Positions 1-8,527 of a DNA stretch of 64,000 nucleotides are shown piece by piece. A program made the translations under genes and the position numbers. How positions within the stretch are numbered: the stretch's first letter is position 1; each line of letters starts with the position of its first letter. The notes below the pieces were generated by a model. That model was not told where the DNA came from and did no database searches. It saw only the letters and a program-made list of their open reading frames with translations. Origin of the DNA: Haloferula rosea (GTDB taxonomy: Bacteria; Verrucomicrobiota; Verrucomicrobiia; Verrucomicrobiales; Akkermansiaceae); the NCBI RefSeq assembly GCF_016595525.1, contig NZ_JAENII010000015.1:1-64000 (forward strand), written 5' to 3'.

Positions 1-49
1 GATGGTAGTGGGGCGATAGGCCCTGTGAGAGTAGGTCGCCGCCAGGTCT
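1..49 (+). rRNA. rrf: 5S ribosomal RNA, 3' end (partial)
   Basis: The first bases match the conserved 3' half of bacterial 5S rRNA: GATGGTAGTG, a short GC hairpin, GTGAGAGTAGG, and a closing CGCCGCCAGG. The 5' part lies before the window. A strong terminator follows at once, so this is most likely the end of an rRNA operon. The exact last base is uncertain by a few nucleotides. Confidence 0.88.
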
Positions 50-51
50 AT

Positions 52-91
52 GCCCGGTATCTTCAGACATGAAGATACCGGGCTCTTTTTT
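52..91 (+). terminator. Rho-independent terminator of the rRNA operon
   Basis: A perfect 14-bp stem (GCCCGGTATCTTCA pairing with TGAAGATACCGGGC) with a four-base GACA loop is followed by TCTTTTTT. It starts just after the 5S rRNA 3' end. Confidence 0.93.
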
Positions 92-204
92 GTACGCTGG
101 TCGGGTGTTTGTGCGTCTGTTTGGATGAGGCATTGTATTGGCAAGTCCTGGATGTCGTGCGACGACTGGGCCGTGTCCGCTAACCCGTCATATGGTTTGA
201 ACGC

Positions 205-861
205 ATGAGGTTGTTTGGATGGTTTTTCGGGCTGATGGCCCTGGTTCTCGCATCGTGGATGATCTGGGGCGGAGCTTGGGAAGCTCGCTTTTCGTTGGAG
301 GGTGCGGTGAATGAGCTGGATGCCGCTGGATCCTGGGCGTGGGCGTGGGGGATGGGGCTCCTGGTGGGAGATGTGGTCCTTCCGATACCCGGCACGGTGG
401 TGATGTCGGCCTTGGGCTGGATCTATGGTCCGCTTGTCGGTGGGTTTCTTGCAGCGCTTGGATCAACCTTGGCCGGGTTGATCGCTTATGGTCTGTGCCG
501 GTTGTCGGGAGATCGTGGTGCGCGGTGGATTCTCGGTGAGAAGGATCTTGATCGGGGGCACCGGATGTTTGAGAGGGCTGGGGGCTGGATTGTCTTCCTC
601 TCGCGCGCCCTACCGCTTTTGCCGGAAGCGGTTGCATGTACGGCCGGTCTCGTTCGGATGCCTTTCAAGAAGTTCCTGATTGCGCTGATTTGCGGAAGTT
701 TCCCGATGGGCTTTGTGTTTGCCTGGGTCGGGGCTACCGGGCGCGAGTCCCCGAGTCTCGCTTTTGGGCTAAGTCTCGGACTGCCGGTGCTGCTCTGGGT
801 GGCGTCCCGATTGCTCAGCCGCCGTTTCGAGAAGCGGATTGAATCGGGGGACGAGTCTTAG
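205..861 (+). CDS. VTT-domain (DedA/TMEM64-like) membrane protein
   Basis: This 218-residue integral membrane protein looks like the VTT/SNARE-associated (DedA, TVP38/TMEM64) family, whose members act in membrane lipid or phosphate handling. An N-terminal hydrophobic segment (about 5-22) is followed by a region rich in Gly and Pro: LLVGDVVLPIPGTVVMSALG, then GPLVGGFLAALGSTLAG. A second half, LSRALPLLPEAVACTAGL, carries the family's Arg-x-x-Pro-like re-entrant pattern. Several further hydrophobic helices run to about residue 205, and the tail is basic and charged. It stands alone between the rRNA terminator and a convergent VanZ-like gene only 9 bases away. The substrate cannot be read from the sequence. 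Confidence 0.8.
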   Translation: MRLFGWFFGLMALVLASWMIWGGAWEARFSLEGAVNELDAAGSWAWAWGMGLLVGDVVLPIPGTVVMSALGWIYGPLVGGFLAALGSTLAGLIAYGLCRLSGDRGARWILGEKDLDRGHRMFERAGGWIVFLSRALPLLPEAVACTAGLVRMPFKKFLIALICGSFPMGFVFAWVGATGRESPSLAFGLSLGLPVLLWVASRLLSRRFEKRIESGDES

Positions 862-870
862 CAGGCTGGA

Positions 871-1287
871 TCATGGAACCGACCGATCACCCTTGGGATC
901 TCGAGATTTTGGGGAGCGTGAGGTGACGAAAATTGCGATCCACCCGAAGCTGAGGGCGCCGGCGACCCCGAAGACAAAGTCGCTCAAGGAAAGGGTCCTC
1001 TGAGGGAGAAAGCCTTGGGAAATCTCCTCGAGGGCGATGATGGTGACGAGGACCGCCATCACGCGGATGAACGCGGTCTTTCGTGGAAGTCGCAATCTTG
1101 GAGTGATGGCGGCGACGGCAAGAAAGCCGAGGATCCCCATCAGGATGAAGTGGCCGACCTTGTCATGGTAGGGGATCTGGCCGAAGAAGGCGAAGAACGG
1201 TGCGCCCAAGCCTGCGTTCTTGAGGCTCACGATGGTCACCATGAAGGCTCCGAAGAGGATCAGCATGGTGTTCCAGATCAAGCGCAT
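871..1287 (-). CDS. VanZ-like family membrane protein
   Basis: This 138-residue protein has about four hydrophobic segments (near 5-25, 45-65, 72-90, 105-122). It has the typical VanZ-like features: an early HDKVGHFILMGILGF stretch and a late EEISQGFLPQRTLSLSDFVF stretch. In this family those acidic/aromatic motifs precede the last helix. Function is poorly known: VanZ itself gives low-level teicoplanin resistance, but most members are uncharacterised. It lies 11 bases downstream of rmuC on the same strand and may be co-transcribed with it. Confidence 0.78.
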   Translation of the reverse strand: MRLIWNTMLILFGAFMVTIVSLKNAGLGAPFFAFFGQIPYHDKVGHFILMGILGFLAVAAITPRLRLPRKTAFIRVMAVLVTIIALEEISQGFLPQRTLSLSDFVFGVAGALSFGWIAIFVTSRSPKSRDPKGDRSVP

Positions 1288-1298
1288 GGCGATGGGGC

Positions 1299-2762
1299 TT
1301 ACCCGAGGGCCGAGCGAAGATCCGAAGCGGCCGAGCTGGCTTTCTGTCGTGATTCGTCTTCGTCTTGCTTGCCGGTCTCGGCCATGGGCAAGCGCGCTGT
1401 GCGCTCCACCGTTTCAGTGGCAGCGAGACTTTCAGACTCAGGAGCCGCTTTGAGGGTTTCGAATTTCCGGGCAGTGGTGAGGACCCGGGTTTCGTAGGAG
1501 CCAACTGCCGAGTTGAAGTGTCCGACGGCGGAATCCAGCGAGCGGCCAAGCTGTCCAAAGTGTCCATTCAAGACGCCAAGTCGCTCGTGAAGGGTCTTGC
1601 CGAGGGCGCAGATCTCGCGGGCATTGTCGGCGAGGGATTCCTGACGCCATCCGTAGGCGACCGCGCGTAGGAGCGCGATCAAGGTGGTGGGAGTAGCAAG
1701 GATGACGCCTTGGTCGACGCCGGATTCGATCAAGCCGGGGTCGCTCTGTAGGCCCGCGGAGAAGAATGCCTCACTGGGGAGGAACAGTACGGTGAACTCC
1801 GGTGCGTGTTCGAACTGGGCGCTGTATTTCTTCGACGCGAGTTGGGCGATATGGGTGTGGATCTGCCGGGCGTGACGGGCAAGCGCAGCCGAACGTTCGG
1901 CTTCGTCACCGGCCTCCACGGCGTCGAGATAGGCGTCCATCGGCGTCTTGGAATCGACGACGATGGTCTTGTCTCCGGGGAGTTTGACGATGAGGTCGGG
2001 GCGGAGACGCTTGCCTTCGTCGTCGGTGGTGGTCGTCTGCGTCTGGAAATCGCAGTGCTCCTGCATGCCGGCCATCTCGACGACCCGACGGAGCTGGATT
2101 TCCCCCCACTGACCCCGTCCGGTGGGTTGGCGGAGTGCCTTGACGAGCTGGGAGGTCTCCCGTTGCAGGCCGCTCTGGGCTTCGGCCATGGCCCTGACCT
2201 GGGTCTTCAGCTCGGCGTAGGCGCCTTCCCGTGCTTTCTCGAGTTCTCCGATCTTTCCTTCGAATCTCCCCAGCGTGTCTCCGACCGGCTTGATGAGTTG
2301 CTCGATGGCGGATTGGCGTTTCTCCAGATCTCCCCTGGCCTCGGCCTGCTGCGCTTGGAGCGACTGCCTGGCCATTTGGAAGAATTGTTCGCTGCTCGAC
2401 TTGAGGGCGTCGGCGGAGAGCGCCTTGAAGGTGTCTGAAAGGCGGGCTTCGGCGCGCTCGAGGAGCTGTTGGCGCTCGGCCGCGGATCGCAGTTCCTGTT
2501 CGAGCCGGGTTTTCAGTTCGGTGGCTTGCAAGCGGAGGCTGTCGGCATTGCGTTCCGCTTCCTCGGCAAGGGCGGTGGCCTGCATCAGCCGGGCTTCCAG
2601 CTCGGCACCGCGGCGGGACTCCGCCTTCAGCTGCTCTTCGATCCTGCCGCGTCGCGATCCGGCGATGAGCGCCGAGACCATCCAGCCAAACAGGATTCCC
2701 CCCAGAACACCGATGAGCCAGGGCCAGAGCTGGCCGGTTAGTTGAATTTCGAGTGCCAACAT
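1299..2762 (-). CDS. rmuC: RmuC-family protein (DNA recombination/limitation)
   Basis: RmuC proteins limit inversions at short repeats and carry a restriction-endonuclease-like core. This copy has an N-terminal membrane anchor ([20 protein letters not shown]), a long coiled coil rich in Glu, Ala and Arg (about residues 40-200), and the conserved core. The core includes [40 protein letters not shown] and [16 protein letters not shown]. The start at 2762 (MLALEIQL) is preferred because it puts the anchor near the N terminus. In-frame ATGs at 2828 and 2801 would add a hydrophilic leader. The predicted length of 487 residues is normal. The C-terminal tail is variable. It is divergent from sodA, with about 116 bases between them. 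Confidence 0.9.
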   Translation of the reverse strand: MLALEIQLTGQLWPWLIGVLGGILFGWMVSALIAGSRRGRIEEQLKAESRRGAELEARLMQATALAEEAERNADSLRLQATELKTRLEQELRSAAERQQLLERAEARLSDTFKALSADALKSSSEQFFQMARQSLQAQQAEARGDLEKRQSAIEQLIKPVGDTLGRFEGKIGELEKAREGAYAELKTQVRAMAEAQSGLQRETSQLVKALRQPTGRGQWGEIQLRRVVEMAGMQEHCDFQTQTTTTDDEGKRLRPDLIVKLPGDKTIVVDSKTPMDAYLDAVEAGDEAERSAALARHARQIHTHIAQLASKKYSAQFEHAPEFTVLFLPSEAFFSAGLQSDPGLIESGVDQGVILATPTTLIALLRAVAYGWRQESLADNAREICALGKTLHERLGVLNGHFGQLGRSLDSAVGHFNSAVGSYETRVLTTARKFETLKAAPESESLAATETVERTARLPMAETGKQDEDESRQKASSAASDLRSALG

Positions 2763-2878
2763 GATCAGATTGTTGCTTGCCGAGCGGTCAGGGCGCGCCA
2801 TCGTGATGTCGCGCAGCCGCTGGCGCACTTCGGACTAGCGGCAGCTGCGACTGAACGCAAACCAAACCAATTCTGATC

Positions 2879-3499
2879 ATGGCCCATTCTCTTCCCGAAC
2901 TCGGATATGCATACGACGCCCTCGAGCCGCACATTGATGCGCGCACGATGGAGATCCACCACTCCAAGCACCACAATGCTTACATCACCAACCTGAACAA
3001 CGCCCTTGAAGGCAGTGGCCTCGAGGAAAAGTCGCTCTGTGAGTTGGTCGGTGACCTCGGCAGTGTGCCTGAAGGCATCCGTGGAGCCGTGCGCAACAAC
3101 GGTGGCGGCCACGCCAACCACAGCTTTTTCTGGAAAGTCATCGCTCCCGGTGGTGCCTCGGCTCCATCCGGTGATCTCGCGGCCGCCATTGACGCGGCCT
3201 TCGGCTCCTTCGATGCCTTCAAGGAAGCATTCGCCAAGGCGGGTGCGACCCGCTTCGGTTCCGGCTGGGCATGGTTGGTGAAGAAGGAAGATGGCACGGT
3301 CGGCGTTTGCTCGACGGCCAACCAGGATTGCCCGTGCATGGGCGAAGAGATCGCAGGTTGCTCCGGCAAGCCACTGCTTGGTCTCGATGTCTGGGAGCAC
3401 GCCTACTACCTGAACTACCAGAACCGACGTCCGGATTACATCGCCGCATTCTGGAATGTCGTGAACTGGGATGTCGTGGCCGAGAACTTCGCAGGCTGA
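2879..3499 (+). CDS. sodA: Superoxide dismutase, Mn type
   Basis: Converts superoxide to oxygen and hydrogen peroxide in the cytoplasm. The full 206-residue Fe/Mn SOD fold is present. The metal ligands are H27 (EIHHSKHH), H81 (GHANHSFFW), D170 and H174 ([10 protein letters not shown]). Gly77 together with Gln149 (STANQD) is the pattern of Mn enzymes, whereas Fe enzymes carry Gln near position 70; this is why it is called Mn type. There is no signal peptide. The gene is followed by a strong terminator. The upstream intergenic DNA holds an imperfect hairpin (GCAGCCGCT near 2813 against AGCGGC near 2837), and no clear ribosome binding site is seen. Metal preference is inferred from residues only. 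Confidence 0.95.
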   Translation: MAHSLPELGYAYDALEPHIDARTMEIHHSKHHNAYITNLNNALEGSGLEEKSLCELVGDLGSVPEGIRGAVRNNGGGHANHSFFWKVIAPGGASAPSGDLAAAIDAAFGSFDAFKEAFAKAGATRFGSGWAWLVKKEDGTVGVCSTANQDCPCMGEEIAGCSGKPLLGLDVWEHAYYLNYQNRRPDYIAAFWNVVNWDVVAENFAG

Positions 3500-3519
3500 A
3501 CCTCGACGTGTTTTTTCCA

Positions 3520-3552
3520 GCGGCCGCCCTGTTGTGGGGCGGCCGCTTTTTT
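3520..3552 (+). terminator. Rho-independent terminator after sodA
   Basis: A 10-bp GC-only stem (GCGGCCGCCC with GGGCGGCCGC) around a 7-base loop is followed by six T. It lies 20 bases after the sodA stop codon. Confidence 0.93.
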
Positions 3553-3645
3553 GTGCGATGGTGGGTGGAGTGGGTCGATCTACGTAGGTCTTCCGGGCAA
3601 TATTCGTTGTCGCTTTCTCGCTTCCGGGGCCACTGTCCCGGCGAC

Positions 3646-4098
3646 ATGAAAATGCTTCTTCCTCTTCTGATGCTTCCGGCATTCCTCGGCTCCTGTGCGC
3701 AGCAACCGCTGACCGGGGACAACTACTCACGAAGTGAAGTCGGCACCCCTCAGTCGGTCCGCACCGGCAAGATCACCTCCATTCGGAACGTGAATCTCGA
3801 GGGCAGCAGGACCGGGGGAGCGATTCTCGGTGCGGTGGCAGGGGGGTTCCTCGGTAATCAGGTGGGAGGTGGATCCGGTCAGGATGCAGCGACCATCGGG
3901 GGAGCGGCTCTGGGTGGTGCTGCCGGGTCCCATGCGGGCCGTGCGATCAACAATCGGCAGGGGCTGGAGATCACCGTGCGCCTTGATGAAGGTGGCAGCC
4001 TGTCAATTGTCCAGGAGGTCAGCAAAAACGAGTCCTTCGCCGTTGGAGAAAGGGTAAGAGTGCTCGACAATGGACGCCGTGCCCGGGTGACTCACTGA
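3646..4098 (+). CDS. Glycine-zipper 2TM lipoprotein (SlyB/Pcp-like)
   Basis: A 150-residue exported lipoprotein. The N terminus MKMLLPLLMLPAFLGSCAQQ has a signal sequence and a lipobox (LGSC) for lipidation at Cys17. The centre is a glycine zipper of two short hydrophobic repeats (GGAILGAVAGGFLGNQVGGG and GGAALGGAAGSHAG). This is the signature of SlyB/Pcp-type outer-membrane lipoproteins. A small C-terminal beta domain (ITVRLDEGGS, SFAVGERVRVL) matches the usual layout. The open frame extends upstream to 3271, but the ATG at 3646 places the signal peptide correctly. Its likely role is outer-membrane stability; this is inferred from the family. Confidence 0.85.
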   Translation: MKMLLPLLMLPAFLGSCAQQPLTGDNYSRSEVGTPQSVRTGKITSIRNVNLEGSRTGGAILGAVAGGFLGNQVGGGSGQDAATIGGAALGGAAGSHAGRAINNRQGLEITVRLDEGGSLSIVQEVSKNESFAVGERVRVLDNGRRARVTH

Positions 4099-4123
4099 GT
4101 TTACGCTGCACACTCCAGGCATC

Positions 4124-4312
4124 ATGAATTTGAAGTCTTTTCAGACCATGGATCCGCACCTGCTGGTCGGTCTGATCAACACCGAATTGCGCAACCAAGC
4201 CGAGTCGCTCGAGGACCTGGTGAAGACTCATGGCATCGAGGAAGAAGCCTTGGTGTTGCGCTTGGCAGAGGCTGGGTATGTGTATCAATCGGGCCAGAAT
4301 CAGTTCCGTTAG
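4124..4312 (+). CDS. DUF4250-family small protein
   Basis: A 62-residue acidic cytoplasmic protein. It matches the small DUF4250 family pattern as I recall it: a DPHLLVGLINTELR start, a helix with SLEDL, and a GYVYQSGQNQFR end. The family has no known function. It lies 25 bases after the glycine-zipper lipoprotein and could be co-transcribed with it. Confidence 0.75.
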   Translation: MNLKSFQTMDPHLLVGLINTELRNQAESLEDLVKTHGIEEEALVLRLAEAGYVYQSGQNQFR

Positions 4313-4466
4313 GTCGTCCGGGCAGCCTGCATGGGGGTGCCGGCTGGCCCGCCAGCGCTGGTTTTGGCTCGGCGATGAAGCCTGGCGGCGGTAGCTTGCT
4401 TGAATGGTCCCATCGGTGATCAGTAAGTCGGCATTGGCGGAAGTGTGTGGGACCAAGCTTTGCAGC

Positions 4467-5567
4467 ATGTCGGCCTGTCTCTGGTTGTCAGTGGCTGCCG
4501 TGCTGACGGGAGCGGCCCGAGGGGATGGTCTGCCCTTGGACCGCGTGCCCGTGGCAGGTCAAACCGGGCCTTCGTGTGGATTCTTCGCGAATGTGCCTGC
4601 AGTCACGTTGGCGACGGGCGTGGATATCTACCCTTCGAGGTCCTTCATGCGGTCGGTTTACGGGCTCCGTCGGGGTGATTTCCGCTACCAGCGGTCGTTC
4701 GACAAACGGATGTTCTTCGAGCTGTTTTCGATCCCCTATGAGGTTGTCGAATTGGAGCATGAGCCGCAGCGGGCGGCCGCCCTGAAACCGACGCTTCGCA
4801 AGCTGGTGAGCGAGGTGTTCGATCCCGGTTTGGCGGCTGGGAAAGTCTATTCGCTCCGCGTGGTTGGTGTGTTCGGCGGGCCCCACAATGCGCTGCTCTT
4901 CGGAAAATCGGGGGACCGGTATGTGGTCCACGACCCCTATCCGGGGCGAATCAAGAAATTGACGGTGGATGAGTTGATAGAGTTCATGATGGTGCGTTCC
5001 ACCACGAAGGCCAACCGTGGTAAGGAAGTGTATGTGACCCACTTCCTTGAGGCGGATGTTTCTGATCGATCTCATGATGGGCTGATCCCAATCACGCGGT
5101 TTCCAGCTGAGTTGAAGCTCGGTCTGACCCCGGGCCAGCGGCAGAGCTTGGTGTCGGTGTTTCGCTCTGCGGCAGGAAATCCCAGACCCGCCAAGCTGGC
5201 GGATCGGGTTCGCCATTACCCTGACCTCGACTTTGCGGTTCTCGATGACTCGGATGATGGGACGAAGCTGCGCAATGTCATCGGCGGAGAACTGGAGCCG
5301 GATGAGTTGGCAGGCGTCCTCCACCTTGCGAAGTTCACCATGAACACGTGGCATCTCAAGAGACGCCCGCTTCTTGCCGTGGTGTTCATGGAAGGTCGCC
5401 CTTGGGTGATGGTGGGCTACGAGCCGCTGGAGGAAGGTGCCAAGGACCGTCCGACCCTGGTGTTTGATGATGGCCGGGAAATCCGTGGGCTCCCGGTGTC
5501 CCGGGCGCTGGAGTTGATCCACGCCGACGGAGCCTGTTATGGGACCATCAAGGTGAATTGGGAATGA
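4467..5567 (+). CDS. Secreted C39-like papain-fold protein
   Basis: A 366-residue protein with an N-terminal signal peptide (SACLWLSVAAVLTGAARG). A papain-like triad can be read: Cys37 in GPSCGFF, His140 in GGPHNALLFG and Asp156 in VVHDPYPG. This order and spacing are those of C39-like peptidases and transglutaminase-like folds. The C-terminal half (about 190-366) is unassigned. No ABC transporter is adjacent, so a role in bacteriocin leader cleavage is unlikely. The frame is open upstream to an ATG at 4404. The ATG at 4467 is chosen because the signal peptide follows it directly. Substrate unknown. Confidence 0.62.
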   Translation: MSACLWLSVAAVLTGAARGDGLPLDRVPVAGQTGPSCGFFANVPAVTLATGVDIYPSRSFMRSVYGLRRGDFRYQRSFDKRMFFELFSIPYEVVELEHEPQRAAALKPTLRKLVSEVFDPGLAAGKVYSLRVVGVFGGPHNALLFGKSGDRYVVHDPYPGRIKKLTVDELIEFMMVRSTTKANRGKEVYVTHFLEADVSDRSHDGLIPITRFPAELKLGLTPGQRQSLVSVFRSAAGNPRPAKLADRVRHYPDLDFAVLDDSDDGTKLRNVIGGELEPDELAGVLHLAKFTMNTWHLKRRPLLAVVFMEGRPWVMVGYEPLEEGAKDRPTLVFDDGREIRGLPVSRALELIHADGACYGTIKVNWE

Positions 5568-5650
5568 GGGTCCAGGTCGGACTGTTAGTCCCACTCCGGT
5601 CGGGCAGGTGACCTGTGATCGGGAAGACTGGCAAGGGGCTGCTCTGAGCC

Positions 5651-6766
5651 TCAGGGTTGTTGCTTTTGAATGCTTTGGAACATTTCCCACGCCGAGCGCT
5701 CGACCCAGTTGTGGGCGAGTTTGCCGTCGCGCATCTCCCAGATGGCGATGCCTGTGAACTCGATGGGCTGGTGGTCCGCCTTGGTTCCCAACACGCCTCC
5801 ATTGTTGGCTCTGGCGATCCAGCGGCTGACGACCCGGTCGCCCTTCTCACTCGGGAAAATCTCGCGATTCTCGAGTCGCAGTCCTCTCGCCTTGGTTTGG
5901 AAGTTCTTCACCCATTGCTTGAAGGCGTGGCGCCCGGTGACGTCGCGGCCTGCCGAGGTGATGACGAAGTCCTCGGTCATCAGGTGATCGATCAGGTCGA
6001 GGTCGTAGGGTGGGTTCCAGGTGTTTTCCCAGAACTGTTGGACCATGTGGGTGCCGCTCGGGCCATCGCGCAGGGCTTTCAGTGCATCAAGAATCCGTGA
6101 TGGCTCGGCACGTCGGCGGTAGTCCGCATCGACGAAGGCGTAGGTGATGATGCCGGATTGTGAAACAAGGTAGGTGGCCGGCAGGGGGAGGCGATTGGCG
6201 GCTTCGGCCCCACTTCGTTTGATCAACTCGAATTTCTCTTCGTAGCGCTTCGCCGTTTCGTCGTTCAGTCGGAAAACCAATCCGTATTGCTCGGCCACCT
6301 GATGGTTGAGGTCCGTGAGGACATCAAATCCGAGCTTCATGTCCTTGGTGGTCTCGGTGGTGACTTGTGGCAATTCGGGAGTGAGTGCCATGAGTTGGGC
6401 GCCGAGTGATTCCATCTCGTCCCGGGTGTCCGCCAGTGCGGCCAGGGTGATGTTGCAGTAGGGGCACCAGGCGCCGCGATACCAAGTGAGGACGACTGGG
6501 CCGTGTTCGAGTCGTTCGCTCAGGCGGACATCTTCACCGTCCTGATTCTTGATGGAGAAATCGGGGGCGCGGTCGCCCACCTTGAGCACTTTTTCATAGA
6601 TGCCGGACTCCTCCAGTTCGCGGAGGGCGCGGTTCTGGCTCGCCAACAGTTCGGCTGGGGCCTGATCGAGAAACGCGTCTTTCCGGGCCTCGAGCGAGTC
6701 GTTCAGGCTCTGGGCACCCAAGGCGCCAGCGAGCAGTGTTGCGGTGAGGAGGACTTGTTTCAGCAT
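5651..6766 (-). CDS. Exported peroxiredoxin fused to a SnoaL-like domain
   Basis: A 371-residue protein with a signal peptide (MLKQVLLTATLLAGALGAQ), a peroxiredoxin/AhpC-TSA domain (about 60-235) and a C-terminal SnoaL-like (NTF2 fold) domain (about 250-371). The thioredoxin-fold active site is WYRGAWCPYC with Cys101 and Cys104. The SnoaL part is recognised from FWENTWNPPYDLDLIDHLM, FKQWVKNFQTKA and GIAIWEMRDGKLAHNWVERS, an ester-cyclase-like pattern. It probably acts outside the cytoplasmic membrane. The peroxiredoxin part could reduce peroxide or act as a thiol oxidoreductase; the SnoaL substrate is unknown. It is the last gene of a minus-strand cluster with an ABC exporter and cysteine-rich proteins, 59 bases after the lipoprotein gene. 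The start at 6799 is possible but would bury the signal peptide. Confidence 0.82.
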   Translation of the reverse strand: MLKQVLLTATLLAGALGAQSLNDSLEARKDAFLDQAPAELLASQNRALRELEESGIYEKVLKVGDRAPDFSIKNQDGEDVRLSERLEHGPVVLTWYRGAWCPYCNITLAALADTRDEMESLGAQLMALTPELPQVTTETTKDMKLGFDVLTDLNHQVAEQYGLVFRLNDETAKRYEEKFELIKRSGAEAANRLPLPATYLVSQSGIITYAFVDADYRRRAEPSRILDALKALRDGPSGTHMVQQFWENTWNPPYDLDLIDHLMTEDFVITSAGRDVTGRHAFKQWVKNFQTKARGLRLENREIFPSEKGDRVVSRWIARANNGGVLGTKADHQPIEFTGIAIWEMRDGKLAHNWVERSAWEMFQSIQKQQP

Positions 6767-6825
6767 CGACCAGCCTCGCCTTGCTTCGGGTGCTTGCAAG
6801 GGGAAGCTGGTGATGGGTTCGTCGG

Positions 6826-7353
6826 TTACTCGACGATCTGGATGGCCGTTGCGTTGACGATCAAACTGGCTGCGCTGGATTGTTCGGCCACCTCTCCTTT
6901 GACGAGGATCCTGGAGAGTTTTTCAAGGCCTTCCACGCCTTCGAGACCTTCTTTCAGAGTGCGTCCATCCTCTCCAACGACCTGAATGGTGGCGGTGCCT
7001 TCGCGGAAGGCTTCCTTGGAATCACAGCATGCATCCCAAGGGGTCTTGCACCCGTCGTCCGCCCGTTCGTTGCAGGGGGTCAGCTTGTCCCGATCGCCGA
7101 GAACAAAGGCGGCCCGGCCTTCGACGAAGGGCTCGGAGGCTCCCATGACTTGCCCTTTCAATACCACAACATCGCCCGGTTGGACGGTGGTTCGGGCGAG
7201 GTGGATGGGGCTGGCTTCGTCGGGGATGCGATCCACGAATACGGCCTTCAGCTCCGGAGAGGTTTCGGGCGTTGCGGTGACGGTGGTGTCGGATTTTTCG
7301 CTGCAGGAGACGAGTCCGGCGGCGAGAAGTGCGAGGATGATGGTTGGTTTCAT
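6826..7353 (-). CDS. Cysteine-motif lipoprotein of unknown function
   Basis: A 175-residue lipoprotein: signal sequence and lipobox LVSC with Cys17. The body looks all-beta, OB-like (VQPGDVVVLKGQVMG, RILVKGEVAE, LIVNATAIQIVE). It carries a distinctive loop CNERADDGCKTPWDACCDSK, with four cysteines. I recall a similar C-x-TPWD-x-CC motif in uncharacterised planctomycete and verrucomicrobial proteins, but could not check this. The four cysteines could bind metal or form disulfides. It starts 19 bases after the second permease gene of the exporter, so it is probably a component or partner of that system. Confidence 0.7.
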   Translation of the reverse strand: MKPTIILALLAAGLVSCSEKSDTTVTATPETSPELKAVFVDRIPDEASPIHLARTTVQPGDVVVLKGQVMGASEPFVEGRAAFVLGDRDKLTPCNERADDGCKTPWDACCDSKEAFREGTATIQVVGEDGRTLKEGLEGVEGLEKLSRILVKGEVAEQSSAASLIVNATAIQIVE

Positions 7354-7372
7354 ATCGATGTTGGAGTGAGGT

Positions 7373-8524
7373 TTAGGAGGATCTCAGGGCGACGGGAAGT
7401 GCAGGTTTGAGGCAACGGATGGCTGGTGGCAGGGCACCGAGCAACCCGAGGAAGCAACCCGTCAGGATTCCGGTCAGCGCGACCGAGGGACTGATCTTCA
7501 TGGCGAAGGTGCCGATGGAGAACGGGACCACCAGTCCGTCGAGAGCGAGCAGGGCGACGACGGACGCGACAAAGGCGCCAGTGAGGCAGGCGAGCGTGCT
7601 TTCCTGGATCAGGCTTGTCAGCAGTGCACCGCGTCCGAACCCGATGGCCTGCAGGGTGGCCATTTCGCGGATGCGTGAGGCGAAGGCGGCGTAGAGGGTA
7701 TTGAGTCCACCGAAAAGGGCTCCGATGGCGATGAGGCCGGCGGTCAGCCACGTCATGGCGCGGAGCGGGGCAAAGAAGGAATTCAAGCGAGCGTAGTAGT
7801 CGGACTCCCGCAGCGCGCTGAGCTCCAGGTCGAGTCGTCTTTTCGCGAACAGATCGGCTTCGGCGAAGTCGTCGGGGTCGTCGAGCCGCAGGACGACGCA
7901 TGACACCGAGTCCCGCTGGGCCATGACGCGGAGGTCACCGATGGGCAGCCACACTTCCGATTCCATGACGGTGCCAGGTGCGGCGAAGATGCCGGAGACG
8001 GTGAGTTCCTGATCCTCGAGGAGGAGCGTGGCGCCGGGGCGCAGCGCGGTGGGTGAGAGCTTCATCTGTCGCCATGCGAGACGGCCGACCATGACCTCGC
8101 CGGTACGCGGGTAGCGCCCCTCGGTGAGTTGCACCTCGGGGTGGGTGAGCAGGGCGGTCGGTGTGACGCCGCGGAACAGGGCCTGGGCTTCGCTGCCACC
8201 GGGGAAACGGGCCAGCCCCATGTAGTGGATCTCGGTGGAGACTGCGCGGGTGCCCATGACTTCCGTGACACCCGGGATTTCGGAACCTGCGATGCCGGCT
8301 GCCTGCTCGGCGACTTCGCTGCGTTGCACGCTTTCTTCGGAACCCGCACCGAGCAGGATGACATTGTGCGGTGACCCGGAGGCGGCGAGCACCTGCTTCA
8401 TGCCCTGGTTGATCGCCAGCGCCCCCATGACCAGCAGCACGACCATGGCGGAACCGCCGACTGTCTGAAGGAGGCGTGCCTTGTCGCGGAACAGATTCCG
8501 AGTCGCGTATGAGAATGGAAGCAT
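7373..8524 (-). CDS. ABC transporter permease, FtsX/MacB-like
   Basis: A 383-residue permease with the FtsX/MacB layout: one N-terminal helix (about 22-40), a large extracytoplasmic domain (about 45-265) and three C-terminal helices (about 270-370). Conserved permease features include GALFGGLNTLYAAFASRIRE and MATLQAIGFGRGALLTSLIQ. It lies 3 bases from the upstream permease gene and is read with it and an ABC ATPase. The two permeases probably form a heterodimer that drives export or periplasmic extrusion together with the adaptor protein. The substrate is not evident. Confidence 0.88.
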   Translation of the reverse strand: MLPFSYATRNLFRDKARLLQTVGGSAMVVLLVMGALAINQGMKQVLAASGSPHNVILLGAGSEESVQRSEVAEQAAGIAGSEIPGVTEVMGTRAVSTEIHYMGLARFPGGSEAQALFRGVTPTALLTHPEVQLTEGRYPRTGEVMVGRLAWRQMKLSPTALRPGATLLLEDQELTVSGIFAAPGTVMESEVWLPIGDLRVMAQRDSVSCVVLRLDDPDDFAEADLFAKRRLDLELSALRESDYYARLNSFFAPLRAMTWLTAGLIAIGALFGGLNTLYAAFASRIREMATLQAIGFGRGALLTSLIQESTLACLTGAFVASVVALLALDGLVVPFSIGTFAMKISPSVALTGILTGCFLGLLGALPPAIRCLKPALPVALRSS

Positions 8525-8527
8525 GAT

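Noticed and set aside
2765-3730. A 321-codon open frame on the minus strand
   Set aside because: It is antisense to sodA and crosses the sodA terminator.
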